A DNA stretch of 64,000 bases from Spirosoma pollinicola (GTDB lineage: Bacteria > Bacteroidota > Bacteroidia > Cytophagales > Spirosomataceae). Location: positions 3,511,027 through 3,575,026 of the forward strand of contig NZ_CP025096.1 of the NCBI RefSeq assembly GCF_002831565.1, in the 5' to 3' direction. Both the position numbers and the translations under genes were made by a program. The notes under the pieces are model-generated. The model saw only the letters and a program-made list of their open reading frames with translations. It was not told where the DNA came from and searched no databases. Positions 15,922 through 24,691 of the stretch are shown here, one piece after another (position 1 is the first letter of the stretch; every line of letters starts with the position of its first letter).

Positions 15922-17973
15922 TCATTTCCTCACCACCGGAAATTGTGAGATTCGCAGGGTTGTACAACCGTAAGGCACCAGACTTATTTCCTCTTCCTCT
16001 TTGGCTGTTTCCAACCCGCTGGTTATGCTGAACGGAATAGGCCCTGTCATGTCATTGTAAAGCTGCCAGGATGGTATGCGCCGGGCTTTGACCCGAATTT
16101 CTGAAGGTGCATTGTCCAAATTCCAGGGGAAGGCGTTCACCGTTTCTTTTGTGGTAACTTTCAGGGCTTTTTCCAATTGATTTTCGGGCACGTCGACAAG
16201 CCCGTAATTCCAGGGTGTTGTCGGCCGAACTTCAATGTATTGGTCGCCATAGTTTATTGGGTCTTTTTCATTTTTTACCGTTTTTGACTCCTCTCCCATT
16301 TTCAGGGCGTAGGTCAGTGGACCACGCTCTATAGAGGTTGAATTTTCATACCATTTGCTGGTCTTTACGTGCATGGGTAAGTGTAACTCAACCACATCGC
16401 CGGATTTCCAGACACGGTTTACCGCCACAATCTGATTACCGGCAATTTCTTTCCATGTTTTCCCATTGACCAAAATCGTTGCATGTCGGCACCAGGCCGG
16501 AATACGCAAATGCAACGGAAAATTGAGTGCTTTCCCGATGGTAGTAGCCTTCAGCGTAAATTTTACGGTTTCCTCGAAGGGGTAATTGGTTTCTTCCACG
16601 AAGGTCACTTCGGTGCCATTTCCTACGTAAGCCTTTACCTCGCTGGGCGAATACACCAGGGCAGCAAGGCCTTTGTCGGGCCGCCCCGGCGTACCGGTAG
16701 CATACCAGAGGTTTTGAGTAAACTTCGGCCACCCCTGGTGCATATTCGACGTACAACAGGGATAACCCGTTAGTAAACCCATGCACACATCGGTACCGCC
16801 ATGATTTTGATCGAAATTTCGAACATGCCGGGTGAGCATCACCTGATTTGCCTGTTGAAAATACTGTCGGCCCATAAAATCGTCGGTAACCTGGGCGGGC
16901 AGGGCGTTGAAGGCAATTTTCTCTAACTGGTCGGCATACGCAACGCTTCCGGTTATATTCAGCATACTTTCCAGACTAAACATCATCTCGACAGCACTGC
17001 ACAATTCGGAACCCTGCGTCGGATTGTTTCCATGTAGAGCCTCATCGCCCCCGTAAAGGCCATGCGCCATACCGTTGAAGTGACGATTGTCGGCAAGTCC
17101 CTTATCGACAGCCTGTACGTACTTTTGATCGGGATGTTGCTGGTAATAAATCAGTGGCTCTTTGATACCCTGTGCCAGATTGACACAATGGATACTCCCC
17201 TGTTCGCTCAACATGTTCGTTTTCAGAAAGCCGTTCGTATAATCGAAGGTTTGCTTATGGATTAAATCAGCAAGGTCGAGCAGGAATTTATCGCCGGTTT
17301 GGTTGTAGAGCCAGTAAACGACCATCAAGTTGTCGCCACCACGATAGCGAGCCCAAAACGTCCAGTGATCGAGCGGGTGTTTTGGGAGTTCTTTTAATTG
17401 GTACGCAAAGTAATCGGTCATCAGCCTGATCACCCGCGGGTCGCGCGTTGCGGAGTAGTATTGCTTCAAAATCTTGAGCATGACCATTTTAGGCCACCAA
17501 TCCTCACAATTGTCCCGTTGCAAGCCTGCTTCCTGTGGGTAATTTTTTAACGGTCCGAAATAGCCGTTGGGTTGCTGGCTGTTGATGGCCCACTCTATCC
17601 AGGGCTTGGTTTTTGCAATGAGTTCCTGATCGTCCAGGAGGTAGGCCAAGGGTAAAAGGCCGTCAATCCAGTAGGGCCCCCGCTCCCATTGGTCGCCATC
17701 GCCCCCGAGCCAGCCGTTGCGTTTACCCATCACAAGTGGATAAAGTTCGTCAAGCCGTCCGGAAGCACCTGTCTTTTGTCGAAGCAGCATTTCCTTCAAC
17801 CACCCCTTCGCTTTGATCGCACCTAACGGCAATTCAATGTAGGGATTGGGGCGCAGGGGTTTCCGATTGTTGATGTAGGAGACAACTGGTGAAGGGGTAG
17901 CGGTGTTTTTTGGCTGGGCGAAGGTCTGACCCAGAAGCCCCAAAAAAAGCAGTAACGGAAGAGGTAGGCGCAT
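15922..17973 (-). CDS. Glycoside hydrolase family 127 (beta-L-arabinofuranosidase-like)
   Basis: 683-aa secreted enzyme with a signal peptide (MRLPLPLLLFLGLLGQTFAQ). The alpha/alpha barrel of the former DUF1680 family is followed by beta domains. The zinc-thiolate active-site residues of GH127 are visible: E323 and C325 (GSELCSAVE) and the C406-C407 pair (YPCCTSNMHQGWP). In family members, a cysteine acts as nucleophile on beta-L-arabinofuranosides. The protein probably trims plant arabinan or arabinogalactan side chains in the periplasm. The DUF5009 membrane gene upstream on the same strand (18158-19372) may be part of the same transcription unit, although a 185-base gap with a weak hairpin separates them. 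Confidence 0.93.
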   Translation of the reverse strand: MRLPLPLLLFLGLLGQTFAQPKNTATPSPVVSYINNRKPLRPNPYIELPLGAIKAKGWLKEMLLRQKTGASGRLDELYPLVMGKRNGWLGGDGDQWERGPYWIDGLLPLAYLLDDQELIAKTKPWIEWAINSQQPNGYFGPLKNYPQEAGLQRDNCEDWWPKMVMLKILKQYYSATRDPRVIRLMTDYFAYQLKELPKHPLDHWTFWARYRGGDNLMVVYWLYNQTGDKFLLDLADLIHKQTFDYTNGFLKTNMLSEQGSIHCVNLAQGIKEPLIYYQQHPDQKYVQAVDKGLADNRHFNGMAHGLYGGDEALHGNNPTQGSELCSAVEMMFSLESMLNITGSVAYADQLEKIAFNALPAQVTDDFMGRQYFQQANQVMLTRHVRNFDQNHGGTDVCMGLLTGYPCCTSNMHQGWPKFTQNLWYATGTPGRPDKGLAALVYSPSEVKAYVGNGTEVTFVEETNYPFEETVKFTLKATTIGKALNFPLHLRIPAWCRHATILVNGKTWKEIAGNQIVAVNRVWKSGDVVELHLPMHVKTSKWYENSTSIERGPLTYALKMGEESKTVKNEKDPINYGDQYIEVRPTTPWNYGLVDVPENQLEKALKVTTKETVNAFPWNLDNAPSEIRVKARRIPSWQLYNDMTGPIPFSITSGLETAKEEEEISLVPYGCTTLRISQFPVVRK

Positions 17974-17997
17974 AAATACGTACAGAATTGATAAAAA

Positions 17998-18090
17998 GGG
18001 ATGATGAATAATGTAGAATTGTTAAATTCAGACAATCAGTAGTTTATCTTTTTTTATTTCATTCTTCATTATTCATTCTACACTATTAAC
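17998..18090. repeat. Weak AATGAATAATG-type inverted repeat
   Basis: The region between the GH127 start and the DUF5009 stop holds GAATAATGTAGAATT on one side and ATTCATTCTACACTATT on the other. They pair over 12-18 bases with mismatches. The same vocabulary (GAATGAAG, AATGAATAATG) occurs at 24588-24680 and 32758-32846. Pairing is much weaker than in the other hairpins, so it could be an eroded copy. Confidence 0.45.
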
Positions 18091-18157
18091 TATACATTCA
18101 AGGCGTGCTCCTGTAAAGGTTACTGCCTGTTCGCCGGGCTTTTCGGGTTTGGCTGAC

Positions 18158-19372
18158 TTATAACTTTAGTCGAATCCCGATTTTATTAAGTAATCCAGTA
18201 ATCCAAACGCACAGAAGGGCGAATAAAAAGGATTTTAGCAGACCAACGCCACCCGTCAACAAAACTTTGGGTAAGTGAAGGTTTAGCAGCGTTGTAAAGG
18301 CGTAGGCAAAATATGGGATCAGGTAGCATAACAGGGTATCTGTGCCAGCGGGCTTAATAAACGTAAACCAGTTCGCATTTTTACCCTCATCAACCAGCCA
18401 GTAGATGGCCGTAAAGATCAAAATTGTGAGAGCACTACACAGAAATAACCAGGCGGGTGTAGCTGCCAGTTTACTGAGACCCCAGAATGTGCGGGTGTAC
18501 ATCGATAAACCGATCAGGGCGATAGACACTATGACGAAAACAAGTGTCATCCGTTTAGACTCACCCTGCTGGCGGTACTGTTGAAAAAGAGTGGAGAGGA
18601 CCACGCCCCCCATCGTCAGGCCTGCCATGGTGCCTCGGCTTATGGCACTGGGAATGAACGAAATAGCGTTGGGAAGCAGTTCGGCAGACGCGATCATGCT
18701 TAGTAAGCAAAAACCGGCCCAGGCAGCGACTAAAACGCCAATCCGGTTTTGGGAAAAAACAGTTACCAGAGCTGCGGCCAGATACGACCAGCCAATGAGG
18801 CCCAGAATTCCCCACCAGTGTGTTGCGAATCGACTTCCCTGTTCGCCCCGATACATGAAGGCCATGCCAACCAGGATGCCTATTGCCACTAGCTTACCTG
18901 TCAGCACTACCCACTTAGTTGCCGTTTTAGGGTAGGCATTCCAGAGTACGATAAAGCAAATACACGCTACTACATTCCAGACCAGTCGGTGCATTCCGGT
19001 AGCCGCTTCATCGATCGACTCCCCGTTAACCAGATAAACGCCCATTACCAGCAAGGCAACCGAGCGCATGATGACATGACCAATAAGTGCAAGGTCTGAG
19101 TCACCCTTTTTCCGTCGGGCGTTAACCGCAAACGGGAGCGACATGCCTACGATGAACAGAAAAGCAGGAAATACTACATCAGCCAGTCCCATACCATCAA
19201 CTCCGCCCGGCACGTGCTCTAGCCAGACGGGAATATCGGTGAGCGACCACAGGTCATTGACAAAAATCATCAGGATCATTGTCAGGGCTCGTAAAATATC
19301 GATTGAGTCGACCCGCATGGGTATCGTGAGCGACCGCGCTGGTTGTGCAGGAACTGTTTCTGGTAGAGGCAT
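18158..19372 (-). CDS. DUF5009 / HGSNAT-like multipass membrane protein
   Basis: 404-aa protein with about ten transmembrane segments. The N-terminal region RVDSIDILRALTMILMIFVND is typical of the acyltransferase-like family related to heparan-alpha-glucosaminide N-acetyltransferase (NagX/DUF5009). Members are thought to transfer acetyl groups across a membrane to sugar residues; that role is inferred from distant relatives only. A shorter start at MRVDSI, 18 residues in, is possible. It sits upstream of the GH127 glycosidase on the same strand, so a shared role in glycan handling is plausible. Confidence 0.88.
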   Translation of the reverse strand: MPLPETVPAQPARSLTIPMRVDSIDILRALTMILMIFVNDLWSLTDIPVWLEHVPGGVDGMGLADVVFPAFLFIVGMSLPFAVNARRKKGDSDLALIGHVIMRSVALLVMGVYLVNGESIDEAATGMHRLVWNVVACICFIVLWNAYPKTATKWVVLTGKLVAIGILVGMAFMYRGEQGSRFATHWWGILGLIGWSYLAAALVTVFSQNRIGVLVAAWAGFCLLSMIASAELLPNAISFIPSAISRGTMAGLTMGGVVLSTLFQQYRQQGESKRMTLVFVIVSIALIGLSMYTRTFWGLSKLAATPAWLFLCSALTILIFTAIYWLVDEGKNANWFTFIKPAGTDTLLCYLIPYFAYAFTTLLNLHLPKVLLTGGVGLLKSFLFALLCVWITGLLNKIGIRLKL

Positions 19373-19481
19373 ACTGTGTTTTTGGTATTCTGCTACAACC
19401 TACAAAAAAATAAGACAGGCTCAGTGGATTACTAGGCCTGTCTTATTTTAGTACTCTTGAAGCCCAGCCTAAAATAAACCT

Positions 19482-21338
19482 TTAATTTATATACAGCCAT
19501 TTCGCATATAATGCCTTTTGCGCGGCAGTCTGGTTCTCTACGGGTTCAATCCGGTAGCTAACCAGCGGATTCTGTGTTAAGGTAACGGGGATTTCGCGAA
19601 GAAGCCCGGCCCGGTTAACCAGCACGATTATCTTATCGCCCACCTTACGACCGCTAATAAGGCGCAAAAGGTCATCACCCACGCGAACACCGTTTACGGA
19701 TATAATTTCATCGCCAACATTTAAGCCATCCGTATACGCTGCTGATCCACGCCGAACACTGGAGATCGTTGATTTACCGTTGGCCGGGCTGGTCGCTGCC
19801 CCCAGAAAACCGTCCTGCACTTTAGCCGCTACGTTGGTCAGTTTCACCCCCACAGGTTCAAAGTAGGCATTGTAGTTTATAGGCTCTGATGTGTTCACAC
19901 CGATGTTGAAGAAGTCATCGAGTTTACGACCGGCAACCTGTTCGGCCGCCTTACGAAACTCGTCATCCGTAAACCCTCGCTTTTGCTTTTTGTAGTATTC
20001 AGCATACAGGAGCCGTAGCAGATCGTCCATGTTCCGTTGGCCGTTGGTTCCTGCCAGAATGGCCAGGTTTAACAACGATCCCAACACGCTGCCCTTGCTA
20101 TAATAGGATATCGTTGTATTGGCCGAGTTTTCGTTTGGCCGGTAGCCTTTAATCCACGCATCCCAACTCGACTCAGCCGCCGATTGAACGCGCGTACCCG
20201 GTTGATTTTCAATTTCGGTAATGCTGCTGGCGACCAGATTGAGGTAAGCCTCCGGCGTATGAAACCCGGCTCTTCGCAAAATATACTCCTGATAAAATGA
20301 GGTACATCCTTCTGATAGCCAGAGCATATGGGTATAATTCTCGTTCTCGTAATCGAACGGTCCCAGCGCTACCGGCCGGATGCGCTTTACATTCCAGAGG
20401 TGGAAATACTCGTGAGCAACCAGCGAGAGAAAGCGTTTGTAATTCGCGTCGGTGGCGTAGGCATTGCGTGTCGTTTCGAGGGTTGTTGAATTAAGGTGTT
20501 CAAGACCGCCCCCACCCGGCGGAATGTGATGGACAATAAAGGTATAGTGTTTGCAGGGGTGTTCGCCTACAACCGTGGCAGCAGCTTCGCAAACGCGCTT
20601 GTAATCGGCCGATAAACGTTGCTGATTATAGTCTACATCGCCAAACATAGCCACCGTATGCGGAACGTTGGAAGCCGTGAAGCTGAAGGTTTTCTGATTA
20701 CCAATCTCAATGGGGGAATCGACCAATATGTCAAAATCGGCTGCTTCAAACGTATTTGCCTGTCCATCGACTGGTTCAAGTCCTGTTGTTACGCTCTTCC
20801 AGTCTTTGTAGGGTTGCACCACCACGCGCAGGGGAATCGTCTTGAGTGCATCATGATACATAAATACTCCGGCAGGGGTTACGTAACCGTGGTCTGCATC
20901 AACGAAACTCGTTCGCACAGTTAACTCGTTTGCATACACCCGGTAACGAATTGTCAGGTTGTCCTCTGATGAATAGACGCGCCAGGCATTTTTCCGAATT
21001 TTATCGCTCGAAACAGCTTTACCACCGGCAGAGGCCGTGAACGCTTCTACATTTTTGGCGTATTCGCGAATCAGATAAGAACCCGGTGTCCAGACGGGCA
21101 TTTTGATGTCTAGGTAGCCATTTTTCTTCGCATTTGTGGCACTTGCCACGTTTTTCAATTGCATTTCTACCTCGAAATAGTGCGTCTGTGGCTCGGGCAT
21201 CGATAGCACGTAGGTCACAGTTGGTGAGGCTGCCGGAGGGGTTTCCTCATCGGCAATAACAGGCGTAGCAGTTGATGAAAATGGAATAAAAAATGTCCAG
21301 ACAGTAAGTAAATACAGAAGCCGGGCGTTTTTTTTCAT
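19482..21338 (-). CDS. M61 family glycyl aminopeptidase with PDZ domain
   Basis: 618-aa secreted metallopeptidase. The start at 21338 gives a good signal peptide (MKKNARLLYLLTVWTFFIP..); an in-frame ATG at 21425 would add a charged leader and is less likely. Zinc motif H309-E-Y-F-H313 (VAHEYFHLWNVKRIRP) is followed by the GCTSFY helix, where the third ligand glutamate (LSEGCTSFY) is expected. The C-terminal PDZ domain (about 500-585) includes AYTDGLNVGDEIISVNGVRV. M61 enzymes release N-terminal glycine or alanine and probably act here on peptides in the periplasm. It is divergent from the TPR gene at 21516, with a hairpin between them. Confidence 0.93.
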   Translation of the reverse strand: MKKNARLLYLLTVWTFFIPFSSTATPVIADEETPPAASPTVTYVLSMPEPQTHYFEVEMQLKNVASATNAKKNGYLDIKMPVWTPGSYLIREYAKNVEAFTASAGGKAVSSDKIRKNAWRVYSSEDNLTIRYRVYANELTVRTSFVDADHGYVTPAGVFMYHDALKTIPLRVVVQPYKDWKSVTTGLEPVDGQANTFEAADFDILVDSPIEIGNQKTFSFTASNVPHTVAMFGDVDYNQQRLSADYKRVCEAAATVVGEHPCKHYTFIVHHIPPGGGGLEHLNSTTLETTRNAYATDANYKRFLSLVAHEYFHLWNVKRIRPVALGPFDYENENYTHMLWLSEGCTSFYQEYILRRAGFHTPEAYLNLVASSITEIENQPGTRVQSAAESSWDAWIKGYRPNENSANTTISYYSKGSVLGSLLNLAILAGTNGQRNMDDLLRLLYAEYYKKQKRGFTDDEFRKAAEQVAGRKLDDFFNIGVNTSEPINYNAYFEPVGVKLTNVAAKVQDGFLGAATSPANGKSTISSVRRGSAAYTDGLNVGDEIISVNGVRVGDDLLRLISGRKVGDKIIVLVNRAGLLREIPVTLTQNPLVSYRIEPVENQTAAQKALYAKWLYIN

Positions 21339-21438
21339 ACGGAAACAGGAATACCTTCGTTTTTTGTCCAGATTTGACGTGATATTTGTCAATTTATCGG
21401 CGAAACTACGACGCAAATCAGACAAAAAGTAGTTTCAG

Positions 21439-21502
21439 GGTCAATGTTTCAGGTTTATGCACCGAACGCTACCCATTGAAACTGAAACCTGAAACATTGA
21501 CC
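21439..21502. repeat. 18-bp perfect inverted repeat between divergent genes
   Basis: Arms 21439-21456 and 21485-21502 are perfectly complementary (core GGTCAATGTTTCAGGTTT). The spacer also holds a second CATTGAAACTG word that can pair with AGTTTCAGGGTCAATG further left. Unlike the other hairpins it is not behind a stop codon. It lies between the divergent starts of the M61 peptidase and TPR genes, and ends 13 bases before the TPR ATG. It would therefore be in the 5' leader of the TPR operon. Confidence 0.8.
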
Positions 21503-21515
21503 ATAATTTTTCTCT

Positions 21516-24500
21516 ATGCCCTATTCATCCGCCCACCTGGGTCAACACCAATCGCTCCATACGCGAATCAGTCGGTTGCTGATTTTACTGTCCCTTGGGT
21601 TTTTTACCATCCTGTCGGCTTCGGCGCAGCGAACGCAAAGTAATGCCGAACCTGATTACCATTATCGAAATGGCCTTGAGCTCTTCGAGAAAGCCAATTA
21701 TGCGGCTGCCCGATACGAATTCCGGCAATACCTTGAGCCCCGACGGGCCGGTGGCTCCCAGACGCTGCTCACGACCGGCGATCAGAATGCGGTAGAAGCT
21801 GAGTATTACATTGCCCTCACCAGCCTCTATATCGACGAACCGGGTGCTGAACTCCTGGTGGACCGTTTCGTTAAAAATCATAGCCAGCACCCAAAGGCCG
21901 GCCAATTATACGGCGATCTGGGAACGTACTATTATGCCCGACAGGATTATACAAAGGCGATTGATTTCCTTCAGAAAGCGGTATCGCAAGGCGGCAGTTC
22001 GGCGCAGCAAACGGCCTTTAAGTATCAGTTGGCCCTCTCCTACTACAACACCCAGAATTTACAACAGGCTTTACCATTACTAAATGAAGTAAAAGTTGAT
22101 GCAAACTCACCCGATGCACCAGCCGCTTCGTATTATGCCGGTGTGATCAACTTCCGGAACCGCAACTACAACGAAGCTGTCGCCGATTTCCGACGGGTCG
22201 AAAACAACCCTACCTACCAAAACCAGGTCCCTAACTGGATTGCTCAGTCCTTGTATAAGCAACGTCGGTATGATGATCTGCTAACTTATACCGAACCGCT
22301 CCTCCGTCGCAACAATGGAGCGGGCATGACCGAAGTGGCCCTCTTTACTGCCGAAGTTTTTTATCAGCAAAACCAGTTTGCCAAGGCCATTCCGTATTAT
22401 AAACAATACATCAACACGGCGGGAGCTAAAGCGCCGGGAGCGGTGAAGTTCCGCTATGGACAGTCGTTGTTCCGCACGGGGGCTTACAATGACGCCATCA
22501 CGCAACTTAAAACGTTGACAGGCGGCAAAGACACTACGGCTCAATATGCAGCGTACACCCTCGGTGTCAGTTACTTACAAACTCAGAACCCGACCTATGC
22601 GTTAAATGCATTCGATCAGGCCGGGCGGCTGACGTTCAACCGGGATATTCAGGAGGAAGCGCGTTTCAATCACGCCAAACTACAATTAGATCAGAATAAC
22701 GGGGCCGATGCCGTAAAAGAACTGACGGCTTTTTTGAAGCAGTATCCCGATAGTAAGTTCGAGAATGAAGCGAACGAGCTGGTTGGCGAAGCCTATTATG
22801 CGTCGAATAATTACCCGGCGGCCATTGCCTACATTGAAGGCCTCAAACGCCGGACGCCTAAAATCAACGCGACCTATCAACGGTTGACCTACAATCAGGG
22901 TGTAAACGATTTCAATGCCGAACGCTACCAGCAGGCCGTTGCCAACCTAGACAAATCCCTGAAATTTCCGGTCGATAATGACCTACAGCAGGCCGCTCAA
23001 TTCTGGAAAGCCGAGTCATATTCGGCGGGTAAGCAATATGATACCGCCATCCCCTTATACGCCAGTATTTCTAAATCGGGGTCAGGAAACTACGCGGCAA
23101 AAAGCCTGTATGGGTTAGGCTATGCCTATTACAACAAAAAGGATTACACGAAAGCGCTGCCCTATTTCCGTGATTTTGTGAATCGTGGCGCTGATGCCGA
23201 CGACCGGTCTCAAGTGCAGGACGCAACAATCCGGCTTGCCGATTCGTATTTTGTGACGAAACAATACGAAAATGCCCTTCGCTCTTACGATCTGGCCATC
23301 GCGCAGAATGCCCCTGATAAAGATTACGCATCCTATCAAAAAGCCCTGATCTTAAGTTATGTTGGGCGAGATGCCGAAGCAAAAGCCCAGTTCGAACAAG
23401 TGCAGCGTCAATACCCGAACTCGCGCTTTGTCGATGAGTCACTCTTTCAAAAAGCCAACGTTGATTTCGAAAAAGGATCGTATCAAGTGGCTATTCAGGG
23501 CTTCACCCGCTTAATTCAGGACAAGCCCAACAGCGCACTCATACCAGCCGCTCTACTGAAACGGGCCATTGCTTATGGTAATGTGCAACAATATGACCCG
23601 GCCGTTGCCGATTACAAACGCATTCTGGATAATTACGGCAATTCTGACCAGGCGCAAAGTGCGCTGTTGGGCATTCAAAATACCCTGAACGATGCCGGTC
23701 GGCCCGAAGAGTTTTCTCAGGTTTTAGGACAATACAAGAAGGGCAATCCGGGCAGCACGGATGTTGAACGGGTACAGTTCGAAAATGCCCGGGATATCTA
23801 CTCCAGCGGCAAATACCAGCAGGCCATTCAATCGCTTCTCGCCTTCATGCAGGAGTACCCGGCCAGCCCGAGCACGAACGAAGCCCGCTATTTTCTGGCC
23901 GAATCGTACCGGCAAACTGACGACGCTGCCAATGCGCTGCGTTATTACAATCTGATTGTTGCCGACAACAAATCAGATTACCTGGTTCGGGCCGCCACTC
24001 GCGCGGCTGATCTGGAAATAAAACAGAAAAATTACGCTCGGGCGATTCGCAACTATCAGATTATCCAGAGCCGGGCAGGCAGTAAAGCCGAACAAGTTAC
24101 CGCTCAACTGGGCCTGATGGATACCTACTTTGCTATTCCCAAGCTTGACTCCGCTACCACAATTGCGCGGGATGTTGCCTCGGGTGGTAACGTCGTGGCA
24201 GGGGCGCAAAACCGGGCTCAATTGATGCTCGGAAAGATTGCGTTGGCCAAAAATGACTATAAAACAGCCCAGTCAGACTTCGAGAAAACCATCGCACTGG
24301 CTAAAGATATCAACGGTGCCGAAGCCCAGTATCACTTAGGTGAGATTCTCTATCGGCAGAAAAAGTATAAAGAGTCTGTCACAACGCTGTTGAAATTTAA
24401 TGAACAGTTCAGTGATTTTGAGTACTGGAAGGGAAAAGCCTTTATACTGATTTCAGATAATAACGCTGCGCTCGACGAACCAGCACAGGCCAAGGCTGTC

Positions 24501-24587
24501 CTGAACTCGATCATTGAAAACTCATCCGACCAAACCATCGTTGCCGAAGCCAAACAAAAGCTGGCCACACTAGAGTCTAAAAATTAA
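21516..24587 (+). CDS. Large secreted TPR-repeat protein
   Basis: 1023-aa protein with an N-terminal signal segment (ISRLLILLSLGFFTILSASAQ) after a short polar leader, then TPR-like helical repeats over nearly the whole length (for example NGLELFEKANYAAARYEF, GLGYAYYNKKDYTKALPYF). The repeats suggest a periplasmic scaffold. It heads a co-directional set: an outer-membrane barrel protein starts 104 bases downstream and an HU/SPOR protein follows that. Such TPR proteins in Bacteroidota often partner outer-membrane assemblies, but the partner here is inferred from position only. An imperfect hairpin (24588-24680) follows its stop. Confidence 0.93.
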   Translation: MPYSSAHLGQHQSLHTRISRLLILLSLGFFTILSASAQRTQSNAEPDYHYRNGLELFEKANYAAARYEFRQYLEPRRAGGSQTLLTTGDQNAVEAEYYIALTSLYIDEPGAELLVDRFVKNHSQHPKAGQLYGDLGTYYYARQDYTKAIDFLQKAVSQGGSSAQQTAFKYQLALSYYNTQNLQQALPLLNEVKVDANSPDAPAASYYAGVINFRNRNYNEAVADFRRVENNPTYQNQVPNWIAQSLYKQRRYDDLLTYTEPLLRRNNGAGMTEVALFTAEVFYQQNQFAKAIPYYKQYINTAGAKAPGAVKFRYGQSLFRTGAYNDAITQLKTLTGGKDTTAQYAAYTLGVSYLQTQNPTYALNAFDQAGRLTFNRDIQEEARFNHAKLQLDQNNGADAVKELTAFLKQYPDSKFENEANELVGEAYYASNNYPAAIAYIEGLKRRTPKINATYQRLTYNQGVNDFNAERYQQAVANLDKSLKFPVDNDLQQAAQFWKAESYSAGKQYDTAIPLYASISKSGSGNYAAKSLYGLGYAYYNKKDYTKALPYFRDFVNRGADADDRSQVQDATIRLADSYFVTKQYENALRSYDLAIAQNAPDKDYASYQKALILSYVGRDAEAKAQFEQVQRQYPNSRFVDESLFQKANVDFEKGSYQVAIQGFTRLIQDKPNSALIPAALLKRAIAYGNVQQYDPAVADYKRILDNYGNSDQAQSALLGIQNTLNDAGRPEEFSQVLGQYKKGNPGSTDVERVQFENARDIYSSGKYQQAIQSLLAFMQEYPASPSTNEARYFLAESYRQTDDAANALRYYNLIVADNKSDYLVRAATRAADLEIKQKNYARAIRNYQIIQSRAGSKAEQVTAQLGLMDTYFAIPKLDSATTIARDVASGGNVVAGAQNRAQLMLGKIALAKNDYKTAQSDFEKTIALAKDINGAEAQYHLGEILYRQKKYKESVTTLLKFNEQFSDFEYWKGKAFILISDNNAALDEPAQAKAVLNSIIENSSDQTIVAEAKQKLATLESKN

Positions 24588-24680
24588 TGAAGAGTGCAGA
24601 ATGAAGAATGAAATGTTGGTAGTCGATTTGTCAATGGACTGTTATTTATTTCTCTTCACTTTTCATTCTTTACTACGTTT
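24588..24680. repeat. Imperfect inverted repeat, AGAATGAAGAATG type
   Basis: Immediately after the TPR stop, GCAGAATGAAGAATGAAATG is mirrored about 50 bases later by TCTTCACTTTTCATTCTTTAC. The arms pair over about 20 bases with several mismatches. Same word family as 17998-18090 and 32758-32846. It sits inside a probable operon, 12 bases before the next ATG, so it is unlikely to be a full terminator. Confidence 0.5.
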
Positions 24681-24691
24681 CACGCTACAAT

